A stretch of DNA of 64,000 nt from NCBI GenBank assembly GCA_018883545.1, contig JAHLEH010000003.1, positions 124,001-188,000 on the forward strand, given 5' to 3'. Below the pieces are notes generated by a model. It did not search any database. It saw only the letters and a program-made list of their open reading frames with translations, and had not been told where the DNA came from. This DNA is from Marixanthotalea marina (lineage in GTDB: Bacteria; Bacteroidota; Bacteroidia; Flavobacteriales; Flavobacteriaceae). Below are positions 35,426 through 44,283 of this stretch, one piece after another. Position 1 is the first letter of the stretch. Every line of letters starts with the position of its first letter. The position numbers and the translations under genes were made by a program.

Positions 35426-35881
35426 ATGAAGGAACAACTCAATTTTAAAATCGAACTCATTTCTCCAGAACAAGTTATTGCTGTTAGGCAACCTGTTTTA
35501 AGGAAAGGCAAACCCATTGAGGCCTGTATTTTTGATGGCGACGACTTGCCAACCACTTTTCATGTTGGCATTTTTATTAATGGTTCGTTGGTTGGTGTTG
35601 TTTCTTTTATGGAAAACAAACACCCGCTTTTTGAAGAAGAAAACCAATACCAATTACGAGGCATGGCAGTTCTAGAATCTTATCAATTTAAAGGTTTAGG
35701 CTACGAGATTTTAAAATATGGCGAATCTCTTTTAATTAAAAAAGGCATCAAAATGTGTTGGTGCAATGCTAGGGAAATTGCAGTCGATTTTTACAGAAAA
35801 AACAATTATACCATAAAAGGAGATCCCTTTTTAATTCCAGAAATAGGCATTCATTATGTGATACATAAAAATTTGCAATAA
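35426..35881 (+). CDS. GNAT family N-acetyltransferase
   Basis: A 151-residue acyltransferase of the GNAT fold. The acetyl-CoA pyrophosphate loop is QFKGLGYEIL near 94-103 (Q-x-x-G-x-G pattern), preceded by the strand QLRGMAVL and followed by IKMCWCNAREIAVDFYRKNNY, the usual beta-5/alpha-4 region. The acceptor is unknown. It stands alone between the tRNA-Gly promoter and a bidirectional terminator. Confidence 0.85.
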   Translation: MKEQLNFKIELISPEQVIAVRQPVLRKGKPIEACIFDGDDLPTTFHVGIFINGSLVGVVSFMENKHPLFEEENQYQLRGMAVLESYQFKGLGYEILKYGESLLIKKGIKMCWCNAREIAVDFYRKNNYTIKGDPFLIPEIGIHYVIHKNLQ

Positions 35882-35882
35882 A

Positions 35883-35906
35883 AAAACCCTGTCTAAACAG
35901 GGTTTT
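35883..35906. terminator. Bidirectional intrinsic terminator
   Basis: A 10-bp perfect stem (AAAACCCTGT with ACAGGGTTTT) and 4-nt loop lies directly after the GNAT stop and serves also the convergent ankyrin gene. Confidence 0.8.
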
Positions 35907-35937
35907 AAAGTGTGACTAATTCAAATAATTTATAAAA

Positions 35938-36330
35938 TTATTTTCTTTTCAATGCCTCTTCAATAATTGCTTTGGCATCGTGGGCTTTGTGCAATTCGGC
36001 ATATTTTAGTGCCGTATAACCTTTGTCCGATTTAAGCTTTAAGTTTGCCCCATTGTTTATTAAAAGCTTTAAAATATCAGTTCTGTTGTACTTGGCCGCA
36101 TACATAGCAGGTGTCATACCTTCAGATTTTTGATTAATTTCAGCTCCTAATTCTACCAACTTTTTTACGGTTTCAAAATCGCCTTTAGCAATAGAAACAC
36201 AAAAGGGGTTTACCTTAAACTCTCTAACAGATATTAAACTGTTAGTTTCATTCGTTTTGATTGACGGATTGGCAAAAGCCCCAAAAGAGACACATAATGC
36301 CATTGCAGAAATAATGATTGATTTTTTCAT
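35938..36330 (-). CDS. Exported ankyrin-repeat protein
   Basis: A 130-residue protein with signal peptide (MKKSIIISAMALCVSFGAFA) and about three ankyrin repeats from residue 43: VSIAKGDFETVKKLVELGAEI, MTPAMYAAKYNRTDILKLLINNGANL and GYTALKYAELHKAHDAKAIIEEAL. A small periplasmic binding or scaffold protein is likely; the partner is unknown. It is monocistronic. The 282-nt region upstream is AT-rich and holds no gene or clear element that I can see. Confidence 0.88.
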   Translation of the reverse strand: MKKSIIISAMALCVSFGAFANPSIKTNETNSLISVREFKVNPFCVSIAKGDFETVKKLVELGAEINQKSEGMTPAMYAAKYNRTDILKLLINNGANLKLKSDKGYTALKYAELHKAHDAKAIIEEALKRK

Positions 36331-36612
36331 GATGAAAGATTTAAATTAGATTAATAGTTATAGCTTTATGTTAAAAGAGACGACTATTTTTTAAATCTGT
36401 TACACAAAAATTTTTTTATAACATTATTTTAACACTTACTTAACACATTATCAGTGATTTGAATTAATAATACACATTACAAAACAACTTTTGTTTTCTT
36501 TTTTACTGATTTCTTTAAATTTTCCATACAAAACCGTTAAACCTTGTTAAAAATTTGCTTTTCTCCTCATTTTCATTATTTTATATGTTACGTTTAACCG
36601 TAAATTAGCATC

Positions 36613-36987
36613 ATGATTTATACAGATAAAGAGAAATATTCAGATATTTTAAGCGACTCCATTACCTATTTAGAAAATAGGGGCTACGAAAATATTAAAG
36701 CAGATAGCGAAGGTTACGAAGCACCAAAATCGTATGTAAAAAAAGGAAGTAACATTAGCGTTACTCCAGATATTGTGGCTACCAAATTAGGGCAGAAACA
36801 TTTTTTTGACATTAGTTTGAAATCTGAAAAACCAAACTTGTTAAAATCGAAATGGTTATTTCTAAACACACTTAGCAGTTTAAAATCGCACAGGTTCAGG
36901 CTAATAACAACTAAAGGTCACTATAAATTTACCCGAGAAATGCTTGAAGACATTAACCTGACGAATAAAAAACTAATAAAAATTTAA
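36613..36987 (+). CDS. Small conserved-looking protein of unknown function upstream of rpoD
   Basis: A 124-residue soluble, basic protein without signal peptide or membrane helix. It has an alpha-beta pattern: a helix at 3-22 (KEKYSDILSDSITYLENRGYENI), a strand pair TPDIVATKLGQKHFFDISLK at about 51-70, and helices at 77-92. TPD ... FDISLKSE faintly resembles PD-(D/E)xK nucleases, but the E/DxK acidic residue is Ser here, so I do not assign that fold. It starts 83 nt before rpoD and could share its transcript. Similar small proteins occur near sigma genes in flavobacteria, but I am not certain of the family. Confidence 0.6.
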   Translation: MIYTDKEKYSDILSDSITYLENRGYENIKADSEGYEAPKSYVKKGSNISVTPDIVATKLGQKHFFDISLKSEKPNLLKSKWLFLNTLSSLKSHRFRLITTKGHYKFTREMLEDINLTNKKLIKI

Positions 36988-37057
36988 TTTCCTGTAACAT
37001 TTTCGTAACATATTACGTATAAACTATTGAAACAACAGTTATTCACATTAATCTTAC

Positions 37058-37063
37058 AGGAGA
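37058..37063 (+). promoter_or_regulatory. Shine-Dalgarno sequence of the first rpoD-like gene
   Basis: AGGAGA lies 7 nt before the ATG at 37071. SD sequences are rare in this window and in Bacteroidota generally, where the 16S anti-SD is hidden by ribosomal proteins including bS21. Confidence 0.7.
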
Positions 37064-37070
37064 ACATTAG

Positions 37071-37934
37071 ATGAGACAACTTAAAATTACGAAGCAGGTT
37101 ACCAACAGAGAAACCGCTTCGTTAGATAAATATCTTCAAGAAATTGGTAAAGTTGACTTAATTACAGCAGATGAAGAAGTAGAATTGGCACAACGCATTA
37201 AAGCGGGCGACCAAGTAGCTTTAGAAAAATTGACTAAAGCCAATTTACGTTTCGTAGTATCTGTAGCAAAGCAATACCAAAACCAAGGTTTAACCTTACC
37301 CGATTTAATCAACGAGGGTAATTTAGGCTTAATTAAAGCTGCACAACGTTTCGATGAAACCCGTGGTTTTAAATTTATTTCGTATGCCGTTTGGTGGATT
37401 CGTCAGTCCATTCTACAGGCGTTGGCAGAACAATCACGTATTGTACGTTTGCCTTTAAACAAAATTGGCTCTATCAACAAAATCAATAAAACATTTGCAT
37501 TTTTAGAGCAAAGCCATGAACGCCCGCCAAGTGCAGAAGAAATTGCCAAAGAGTTGGATATGACTATTAATGATGTTAAGGAATCCATGAAAAACTCTGG
37601 CCGTCACGTAAGTATGGATGCGCCTTTGGTAGAAGGTGAAGATTCGAACCTTTACGACGTATTAAACAGTGGTGAGTCGCCAAATCCTGATAAGGAATTG
37701 TTGCACGAATCGTTACGCACAGAAATTGAGCGCGCGCTGGAAACCTTAACGCCTCGTGAAGCCGATGTGATTCGTTTATACTTTGGATTGGGGAATCAAC
37801 ACCCTATGACATTGGAAGAAATAGGCGAAACTTTCGATTTAACCCGTGAGCGTGTACGCCAAATAAAAGAAAAAGCAATCAGACGTTTAAAACACACGTC
37901 TAGAAGTAGAATATTAAAGACATATTTAGGTTAG
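37071..37934 (+). CDS. rpoD: RpoD-like primary-type sigma-70 factor 1
   Basis: A 287-residue sigma factor without the long region 1.1 and nonconserved domain of the E. coli protein, as is usual for Bacteroidota. Regions: 1.2 ([29 protein letters not shown], about 15-43), 2.1-2.4 ([15 protein letters not shown] ... [19 protein letters not shown]), 3.0-3.2, and 4.2 HTH ([28 protein letters not shown], about 248-275). It directs housekeeping transcription from TTG/TAnnTTTG promoters. It has a paralogue of equal length at 51946. Unusually for the phylum it is preceded by an SD. Confidence 0.95.
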   Translation: MRQLKITKQVTNRETASLDKYLQEIGKVDLITADEEVELAQRIKAGDQVALEKLTKANLRFVVSVAKQYQNQGLTLPDLINEGNLGLIKAAQRFDETRGFKFISYAVWWIRQSILQALAEQSRIVRLPLNKIGSINKINKTFAFLEQSHERPPSAEEIAKELDMTINDVKESMKNSGRHVSMDAPLVEGEDSNLYDVLNSGESPNPDKELLHESLRTEIERALETLTPREADVIRLYFGLGNQHPMTLEEIGETFDLTRERVRQIKEKAIRRLKHTSRSRILKTYLG

Positions 37935-37942
37935 TAATTTTA

Positions 37943-38034
37943 TATATTTGCGACCAAATAACCGTAACAAACAGTTACACATAACTGTTCGTTTTTTGAT
38001 TGATGAAAGAACCCCCGGCTGATTACCGGGGGTT
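37943..38034 (+). other. Promoter-like element and two hairpins after rpoD (possible small RNA)
   Basis: TATATTTG at 37943-37950 begins 9 nt after the rpoD stop. It is followed by an 8-bp hairpin (37970-37977 with 37982-37989, then CGTTTTTT), which may be the rpoD terminator, and a GC-rich hairpin (38010-38018 with 38026-38034, CCCCCGG stem) ending in a T-rich tail. No open reading frame of note is present. A 60-85 nt RNA or two successive terminators would both fit. Confidence 0.5.
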
Positions 38035-38095
38035 TGTTCTTTGCCCCACTCCCTAAATCCCTTCTCAAAGGAGAGAGACTTACAAAAAGAGTTTC

Positions 38096-38103
38096 TATAT
38101 TTG
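38096..38103 (+). promoter_or_regulatory. -7 element for rpe
   Basis: TATATTTG, an exact consensus match, lies 26 nt before the rpe ATG. No TTG is seen at -33. Confidence 0.6.
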
Positions 38104-38129
38104 TAGTGTTATAACTTTTTAAAACTAAA

Positions 38130-38792
38130 ATGAAACCTAAACTAATAGCGCCCTCACTCTTGGCAGCCGATTTTGCCAATCTACAACGAGATATTGAAAT
38201 GGTAAACACTAGTGAAGCTGATTGGTTTCATATTGATATAATGGACGGTGTTTTTGTGCCTAATATTTCTTATGGCATGCCTGTTTTGGAAGCTATCACC
38301 AAGCACACAAAAAAGACAGTTGATGTCCATTTAATGATTGTCGACCCCGATAGATACATAAGCACATTCAAAAAATTAGGTGCTGACAATTTAACGGTTC
38401 ATTTTGAGGCATGTACCCACTTACACAGAACCTTGCAAGCCATAAAGGCCGAAGGCATGAAAGCCGGTGTTGCCCTCAATCCCCATACTAATATCAACCT
38501 TTTAGAAGATATAATAAACGATATAGACATTGTACTTATCATGAGCGTCAACCCGGGGTTTGGAGGCCAAAGTTTTATTGAGAACACCTACAACAAAATA
38601 AAACAACTAAAAGAATTAATTACACGCAAAGAAGCTTCAACACTTATAGAAATTGATGGTGGCGTGAGCACAGCGAATGCCAAAGCTTTGGTAGACGCAG
38701 GTGCCGATATTTTAATCGCCGGTAGTTTTGTTTTTAAAAGCAGCGCCCCGTTAAATACCATTAAAGAATTAAAAACAATCGCTAATTCTTAA
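38130..38792 (+). CDS. rpe: Ribulose-phosphate 3-epimerase
   Basis: Rpe interconverts ribulose-5-phosphate and xylulose-5-phosphate in the pentose phosphate pathway. The 220-residue TIM barrel has the metal-binding set: HIDIMDGVFVPN near 33-44 (His33, Asp35), VDVHLMI near 66-72 and EIDGGV near 173-178 (Asp175). SVNPGFGGQ near 138-146 closes the phosphate site. It is monocistronic and its stop overlaps the CBS gene stop in one TTAA. With the xylulokinase at the right edge it would serve xylose use, but the two are 25 kb apart. Confidence 0.96.
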   Translation: MKPKLIAPSLLAADFANLQRDIEMVNTSEADWFHIDIMDGVFVPNISYGMPVLEAITKHTKKTVDVHLMIVDPDRYISTFKKLGADNLTVHFEACTHLHRTLQAIKAEGMKAGVALNPHTNINLLEDIINDIDIVLIMSVNPGFGGQSFIENTYNKIKQLKELITRKEASTLIEIDGGVSTANAKALVDAGADILIAGSFVFKSSAPLNTIKELKTIANS

Positions 38793-39205
38793 AATTGTTT
38801 TAAGTAGTATTTAAGCAAATCGGTACTGGTTACAATACCCACCAAAATAGCATCTTCAACCACAGGCAAAGCATGAAAATTGCTTTGTGCAATAATTTCA
38901 GTAGCATCTTTTATGGTGGTACTGCTATCAATGCAAACCACATCTTTAGTCATAACTTGTTCAATAGTAAACAAATTGTAGATTACCGTTTCAATGTTAT
39001 GCTCATCATTACTGGTATCGGCATAACCTATTTTTAGTAAATCAGCGTAGCTTAACATGCCGACAATAGATTCACCACTTACTACTGGTAAATGTCTTAT
39101 TTTATATTTTTTAAAAAGAGCTTCGGCCCTATTTAAATCTTCAGACCTTGAAATAGCTATTATATTTTTTGTCATTATTTCAGACACGGGCGTTCTTCTT
39201 ACCAT
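38789..39205 (-). CDS. Two-CBS-domain protein
   Basis: A 138-residue protein made of two CBS domains: about 6-62 (VSEIMTKNIIAISRSEDLNRA ... RHLPVVSGESIVGMLSYADLLK) and about 80-137 (IEQVMTKDVVCIDSSTTIKDA ... HALPVVEDAILVGIVTSTDLLKY). Such pairs bind adenine nucleotides and act as energy sensors. No effector domain is fused and no enzyme gene is adjacent, so it must act on another protein. Cytosolic. Confidence 0.9.
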   Translation of the reverse strand: MVRRTPVSEIMTKNIIAISRSEDLNRAEALFKKYKIRHLPVVSGESIVGMLSYADLLKIGYADTSNDEHNIETVIYNLFTIEQVMTKDVVCIDSSTTIKDATEIIAQSNFHALPVVEDAILVGIVTSTDLLKYYLKQF

Positions 39206-39292
39206 GATACTAAATTTTTTAATTATACCCTAAAATTAGTGCATTACATGGCAATAAAATATGATTTAAGTCATCATGGAAAGCCCCTTTAC

Positions 39293-40144
39293 TCAATACC
39301 CAGAAATATTGAAATTTAGCATTTGCTTTACTTTGCCATAAACTTCTGGAAATTCAGATTTAAAATCCTGAGGCGTTTCTATAAAATTTTCAATAGCAAC
39401 TGCCAAAAACTCAAACTGATTGGTAAAGGCGTATTTTCTGAAATATTTTGAAGACACCAATCTATCTCTCAAATCATCTTGAGATGACAACATACTGGCA
39501 AGTTCTTGAAACGAATCGCTAAAAATGGTAGAACTAATATCACGTTCTTTAATACTGTTTAAATGTATGGCATGCGTAAACTCGTGTATTCCTAAATTTA
39601 AATTATCGTTTTCAACATCAAACCCTTGTTCAAAATCTTCCCAAGATAAAACCAAAGTTTCCAGTTTGGGATTAAATTCGCCTTTGTGATATTTTTCATT
39701 AGTTTTAGAATAAAACCGTTCAGGATATATGACTATTTTAGAAATAAGTCCTATGTAAAAATCCCTAAAACCAAAAGTAAGCATAACAGCCGTAGCTGAA
39801 ATAAGCACTTTCATTTCTTCTGTAACAATACAACCACCTCTTCCTATAAAGTCTTTATCCTTAATAAAGGAAGCCACACGATGTTCAAAATAACGCCTTT
39901 GCTTTGCTGTTAATCTATTATAAAAACGAAATTTTTGGGTTAAAATAGTTTTTTGGTGTTTCTCCAATTTCCGCAAAAAAGGGTAAAGGTGAACAAAAAA
40001 AGGCTTTTTGTGCTTAATAACATAAGCAGTATCTATCATTTTAACAATAAAAAACAACACCATACACAACAATGCAAAAACAAAAATCCAAATAACCGCA
40101 TTACCTCCAAATGAATTTTGTTGAACGGAAAGAATATTGTGCAT
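39293..40144 (-). CDS. Membrane-anchored zinc peptidase, M90 (MtfA-like) family
   Basis: A 283-residue protein with an N-terminal transmembrane helix at about 15-38 and a cytoplasmic or periplasmic peptidase domain. The zinc motif is HEFTHAIH near 186-193, and downstream Glu in FQELASML supplies a third ligand as in MtfA. The preceding LNLGIHEF and ILSWEDF-like segment (VLSWEDFEQGF) are family marks. E. coli MtfA acts on Mlc and peptides, but the substrate here is unknown. No clear promoter; a terminator lies upstream that belongs to the tRNA region. Confidence 0.87.
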   Translation of the reverse strand: MHNILSVQQNSFGGNAVIWIFVFALLCMVLFFIVKMIDTAYVIKHKKPFFVHLYPFLRKLEKHQKTILTQKFRFYNRLTAKQRRYFEHRVASFIKDKDFIGRGGCIVTEEMKVLISATAVMLTFGFRDFYIGLISKIVIYPERFYSKTNEKYHKGEFNPKLETLVLSWEDFEQGFDVENDNLNLGIHEFTHAIHLNSIKERDISSTIFSDSFQELASMLSSQDDLRDRLVSSKYFRKYAFTNQFEFLAVAIENFIETPQDFKSEFPEVYGKVKQMLNFNISGY

Positions 40145-40241
40145 GGACCTTTTTTACGGTTAATTTAATTAAAAATACTAGATTTTAAATTAAAACAACA
40201 CGATTTTGGCTGAAACGCAATCCAAATGAGGCTTAAAAACA

Positions 40242-40268
40242 AAAAGCAAGCCTAAACAGCTTGCTTTT
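40242..40268 (-). terminator. Second terminator-like hairpin downstream of tRNA-Tyr
   Basis: A 10-bp perfect stem (AAAAGCAAGC with GCTTGCTTTT) with 7-nt loop and a minus-strand T run. It lies about 120 nt beyond the tRNA, after the stronger terminator at 40333-40372. Confidence 0.65.
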
Positions 40269-40332
40269 AAAATATTTTTTTGGCAGGATTAACTTCGTTT
40301 TTCCTGCAAAGCTTCGCTTTGAAAATACATCA

Positions 40333-40372
40333 AAAAAAAAAAAACGCTCAAGCAAGCTTGGCGTTTTTTTTT
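40333..40372 (-). terminator. Terminator of tRNA-Tyr
   Basis: A hairpin with AAACGC/GCGTTT and CAAG/CTTG stems, flanked by long A and T runs, ends 16 nt from the tRNA 3' end. The minus strand shows a run of about 13 T. Confidence 0.8.
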
Positions 40373-40387
40373 GGGTGTATTTATTCG

Positions 40388-40469
<82 letters not shown>

Positions 40470-40480
40470 AAAACCGACGG

Positions 40481-40510
40481 CAAATATATTATTCTTCCCC
40501 AATTAAGCAA
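40481..40510 (-). promoter_or_regulatory. Promoter of tRNA-Tyr
   Basis: The minus strand has TTG (plus 40508-40510) and TATATTTG (plus 40481-40488) separated by 19 nt, an exact consensus, 11 nt before the tRNA 5' end. Confidence 0.75.
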
Positions 40511-40528
40511 AGCAAAAAAACTTATATT

Positions 40529-43258
40529 TTACAATTGATACGTTAATCTAAAAGAAACGAACAAAGGTTGTATAAAATATTCGGTTGCACTAATTGAAAT
40601 ATTATTAGAGTTGGTATTACTTTGCGATTTAGTATTGAACAAGTTGGTAGCCCTAACCTCATACTCCAGCTTAGAATCCTGATCTTTTCTATAAGACAAC
40701 GAAGCATTCCAAAACTTAAAATTATTAAGTGTTTTTTCACCATCACTGTAATTATTATAAGAAAAATCGGTTTTAAAGGTAAACGATTTAAAAATAAGCG
40801 CATCTAAAGTTACCGATGGTGATTTAGTATAAAACGTGTTATTGTTATTATCTTGAATACTATGCCTATAGGCTATTTCTAAATTGGGTGCTGATTTAAA
40901 ATTGGTTCGTATCTCACCTCCATAAGTTTGTGTAAAACTTTCGTTTGCAGACTGTACCCCATTAAAAAATTGGTTAAACTTTGAATAATTGAAAGTTCCG
41001 TTAACAGAAGCCGTAATTTTACCAAATGTTCTCTGATACCTACCATTGGCACTTGCAGATTCATCCGCAAATGGTGAGTTAAAAGGCGCGTTCACAAAAA
41101 TAACATTATCGGAGGCCGTTTGATCAATCTGGTTTCTTATGTTATCTATACTCTTACTATAGTTAAGCCTAGCGGAAATATTTGTATAATTAAACATACT
41201 AAAGCTATTGTATGATAAACTTACATTATGAGCCAATGCACTTTCTAATTCTGGATTACCTGTAAACAAAGAACTGTAACCGTTCAACACCAAACCTGCG
41301 GCGAATTTAGACACATCTGTAAATTGGGTTTGCACCCCATAGTTCAAGGTTATTTGCTCGCTATTTTTTATTTGCATAAGTACATTAACATCTGGTAATA
41401 TTCTAAAGAAATTATCTGTTACAGTTGTACCTTGTTGCGTATTTTTAGCACTATAAGCATGTGCCGAAAAGCCTGGTGTAAAAGTGAATATACCCGATTT
41501 CAATCTGTAGTGAAACCCTAAATAGATATCGCTAAAACTATATTTAATGTTATTATCGTCAAGACCATCGTTTAAAGTTGGCGTTGGATTGAAAAATGAA
41601 TTATCATCTAAAAACTGGAAAATATTAGAATTGAATTTTTGTGTACTTAAAATAGTTCCCAAAGTAAGATTGATATTGCTGGTATTGTTTATAATGTTCC
41701 AATAATCTATTTTGGCGTCTAACTGATTGCTTTTTACACGCTTATTTTGGTTAAGGTTATAACTCAATTGATCTCTATCTAACCCCAAGCTTAAAGCGGT
41801 GTCATCGTAAGGGTCGTTACCAACATCATCATTGTTTGTTGGGTCGTTGCCTAAGATTGCATTGTAGAAAGGGTCTTCATCCTGCAACAAATGCAAAACC
41901 TGCAATGCAAAAATATTGCTATCATCAAGTGTGTAATAGTAACTTAAGTTTTGGTTAAGGCTAAAAGGACTTGAACCTTCCAATTGAAGTATATCACCAT
42001 TTATGCTTGAAAAATAACCTTGGTCTTGCGATTCTTTTGAAATGCGCCCCATAATGTCATAATCCAATTGATTGTTGACATTAGGTTTGTATTTGGCCGA
42101 CAATTTCAACATACCTAAATCGCTACGTTGCACCGTATTACTTTCAGTAGCTTCATCTGGAATTATAGAATTAGGATCCAAATACTGAACAAACCGATTT
42201 TCCTGCATTTCTGTTTTATTATTGGAGAAAATGGCAAATCCACTCAAGTCCAATGTTTCTTTAGGTGACCAGCTAAAATTTGCTGCTGCCAGTTTTGAAA
42301 CAATATTTTTAGCCCGGTTATTTTGAGCCGTTAAAAAAGATAGATTATTTGACCCCAAATTGATATTGGTACCACTTTGTTGACTAGGGTTAGTAAAGCC
42401 TCCCGTGAAATTGAAATAATCGCGGCGCGTAAAAGCAACTTCCCCCAAATTGTTTAAATCTGTTATGAGGTTAATACTGTATGTTGGACTGTAATAAAAT
42501 AGTTTTGGCTGCAAAAGATACAACCCATCCTGATTAGAAGCCCCTCCTCCAGCAGTTACAGTTCCAAACCAGAAATTGGTTTTACCTTCCTTAAGCTTAA
42601 TGTTTATGGCCACATTATCTTGATTGTTGGTTACACCACTTAATTGGCCTACTTCAGCATAATTTTTTAGCACTTGTACTTTATCTACCACATTCGATGG
42701 AATATTTTGTGTGGCCAATTTGGTGTCGCCATCAAAAAACTCCTTACCATCTACCATAATCTTAGACACTGCCTTCCCTTCTACTTCAATTTGGCCATCA
42801 TCATTAATAACTACTCCGGGCAAATTTTTAAGAACATCTCCTAACTTTCTTTCAGTACCAGTAGCAAAAGAATCAGCATTATAAGCAATCGTATCCCCTT
42901 TAATTGTTACTGGCATTTCATAAATCAATTCTACAGCATCCAATGCATTATCCGTTAACAGATTAAAATTCAACGTAACATCTTCATTCGTTGTTGTTAA
43001 ATCCTCTTGTGCTGTTTTCATACCAATATAACTTGCTTGTATTTTATAATTGGCATTTTTTTCAAGTAGTAATTTAAACCTACCATCTTCAGTTGTAATT
43101 CCATAGGTTTCCAACTTTTCGGTTTCTTGATTCAACGCAATAACATTGGCAAACTCTAAAGGGGTTCCAATACTATCTTTAACAACACCTTGAAGTGTAA
43201 TTTGGGCATACGAAGCACATGCAACTAGCATGGTTGCTACAAAAATTAATTTTCTCAT
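40529..43258 (-). CDS. Outer-membrane beta-barrel protein with CarboxypepD_reg and plug-like domains
   Basis: A 909-residue TonB-receptor-like protein. Signal peptide 1-18, a CarboxypepD_reg-like domain at about 20-105 (TLQGVVKDSIGTPLEFANVIA ... YGITTEDGRFKLLLEK), a plug-like domain at about 125-225 (KLGDVLKNLPGVVINDDGQIEVEGK ... IPSNVVDKVQVLKNY) and a long barrel rich in aromatic-ended strands to the C-terminal FRLTYQL. No TonB box is obvious. It likely takes up or secretes an unknown ligand. It follows the GLPGLI gene by 38 nt, a pairing that is typical in Bacteroidota. Confidence 0.9.
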   Translation of the reverse strand: MRKLIFVATMLVACASYAQITLQGVVKDSIGTPLEFANVIALNQETEKLETYGITTEDGRFKLLLEKNANYKIQASYIGMKTAQEDLTTTNEDVTLNFNLLTDNALDAVELIYEMPVTIKGDTIAYNADSFATGTERKLGDVLKNLPGVVINDDGQIEVEGKAVSKIMVDGKEFFDGDTKLATQNIPSNVVDKVQVLKNYAEVGQLSGVTNNQDNVAINIKLKEGKTNFWFGTVTAGGGASNQDGLYLLQPKLFYYSPTYSINLITDLNNLGEVAFTRRDYFNFTGGFTNPSQQSGTNINLGSNNLSFLTAQNNRAKNIVSKLAAANFSWSPKETLDLSGFAIFSNNKTEMQENRFVQYLDPNSIIPDEATESNTVQRSDLGMLKLSAKYKPNVNNQLDYDIMGRISKESQDQGYFSSINGDILQLEGSSPFSLNQNLSYYYTLDDSNIFALQVLHLLQDEDPFYNAILGNDPTNNDDVGNDPYDDTALSLGLDRDQLSYNLNQNKRVKSNQLDAKIDYWNIINNTSNINLTLGTILSTQKFNSNIFQFLDDNSFFNPTPTLNDGLDDNNIKYSFSDIYLGFHYRLKSGIFTFTPGFSAHAYSAKNTQQGTTVTDNFFRILPDVNVLMQIKNSEQITLNYGVQTQFTDVSKFAAGLVLNGYSSLFTGNPELESALAHNVSLSYNSFSMFNYTNISARLNYSKSIDNIRNQIDQTASDNVIFVNAPFNSPFADESASANGRYQRTFGKITASVNGTFNYSKFNQFFNGVQSANESFTQTYGGEIRTNFKSAPNLEIAYRHSIQDNNNNTFYTKSPSVTLDALIFKSFTFKTDFSYNNYSDGEKTLNNFKFWNASLSYRKDQDSKLEYEVRATNLFNTKSQSNTNSNNISISATEYFIQPLFVSFRLTYQL

Positions 43259-43296
43259 TAAATTATTAGGATATGGTTTGTTGGTATATTTATATT

Positions 43297-44124
43297 TTAG
43301 AAGGGTCTAAATCCGCCACCACCTCTTCTTTGGCCGCCACTATTTTCACGCATTTCGGCCTCCTTTTTAGCTGCAATTTCTTCATATTCTGAAGAGGTAA
43401 CCTCTTTCCCCTTGGAAGGCATTTTTATTTTAGTTTTTTCGGCAGGGTTTATAATTATTTTAGAGCACAGAATAACCGTATCATTATCGTGCAATTCTAA
43501 AATTAAACCAGGCAGTCCCCAATAATCGGCCGGCCCTTGGTTTACTGGCACTTGTGGTGTGTACCATGCAGTAACCGTATATTCTGTTGGTTTTTCTTCT
43601 TGGTTTTCATTATTTCTGCCAAATGGCATACCGCCTCCGGCTTGCACTTTTCTTACGGCTGTTGCTTTAAAACATAGGTACTGGCCAATCATTTTAGACT
43701 CTGTACCCATATCCCAGTTTAAATCTGGAAGATTATCTACTATTAAAAATTGTTTACCGTATAAATCAGCTTCTTTTATCAACTTTTGCTCCTTTACATT
43801 CTTATAAGATTCGCCTCCTCCAGCTCCCATCATTCTAAACCCCATACCACCACCTTGGGCTGGAGCTTCTAATTTTTCTTCTTCTTTATATAAAGACTCT
43901 GTTTGATTGAACGTAAGTATGTATGTATTTTCCAAAGAACTACGCATACGCTCTGCAATTTGTTTTTTCTGAGCTTCAGTCATTTGCCTTCCTCCAAAAT
44001 TCATATCCATAGATGTTTTGGTTTGATAATAGGCGACACCTTGAAAGTCATTTTGTGAAAATGAAACTTTAGCTGCAAAAAGCAACAAAAAAGCAAATAC
44101 TATTTTAAATGATGTGGTTTTCAT
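43297..44124 (-). CDS. GLPGLI family exported protein
   Basis: A 275-residue protein with signal peptide (MKTTSFKIVFAFLLLFAAKVSFSQ) and the motif that names the family, WGLPGLILELHD near 203-214. The chain is Gly- and Arg-rich at the end (SGGQRRGGGGFRPF) and has a GGG segment near 93-108. Function is unknown, but these genes are regularly upstream of outer-membrane barrels, as here, so a role in barrel assembly or ligand handling is plausible. It is the first gene of the pair. Confidence 0.92.
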   Translation of the reverse strand: MKTTSFKIVFAFLLLFAAKVSFSQNDFQGVAYYQTKTSMDMNFGGRQMTEAQKKQIAERMRSSLENTYILTFNQTESLYKEEEKLEAPAQGGGMGFRMMGAGGGESYKNVKEQKLIKEADLYGKQFLIVDNLPDLNWDMGTESKMIGQYLCFKATAVRKVQAGGGMPFGRNNENQEEKPTEYTVTAWYTPQVPVNQGPADYWGLPGLILELHDNDTVILCSKIIINPAEKTKIKMPSKGKEVTSSEYEEIAAKKEAEMRENSGGQRRGGGGFRPF

Positions 44125-44283
44125 AATTTATTGATTGATGTTAAATGTAAAAAATCAATGTTTCAGCTTTTAGACTTTATAAAACCGAATTGGTTTAATC
44201 CCAGTTAGTTAAATTGCATCAAAAAAACGCATCAAGAAATTTATTGCTAGGAATAGTTTGATTTTTGTATTTTGCGGGGCACT

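Noticed and set aside
36613-36987. PD-(D/E)xK nuclease call for the small protein
   Set aside because: The acidic residue before the Lys is Ser and no other catalytic set is visible.
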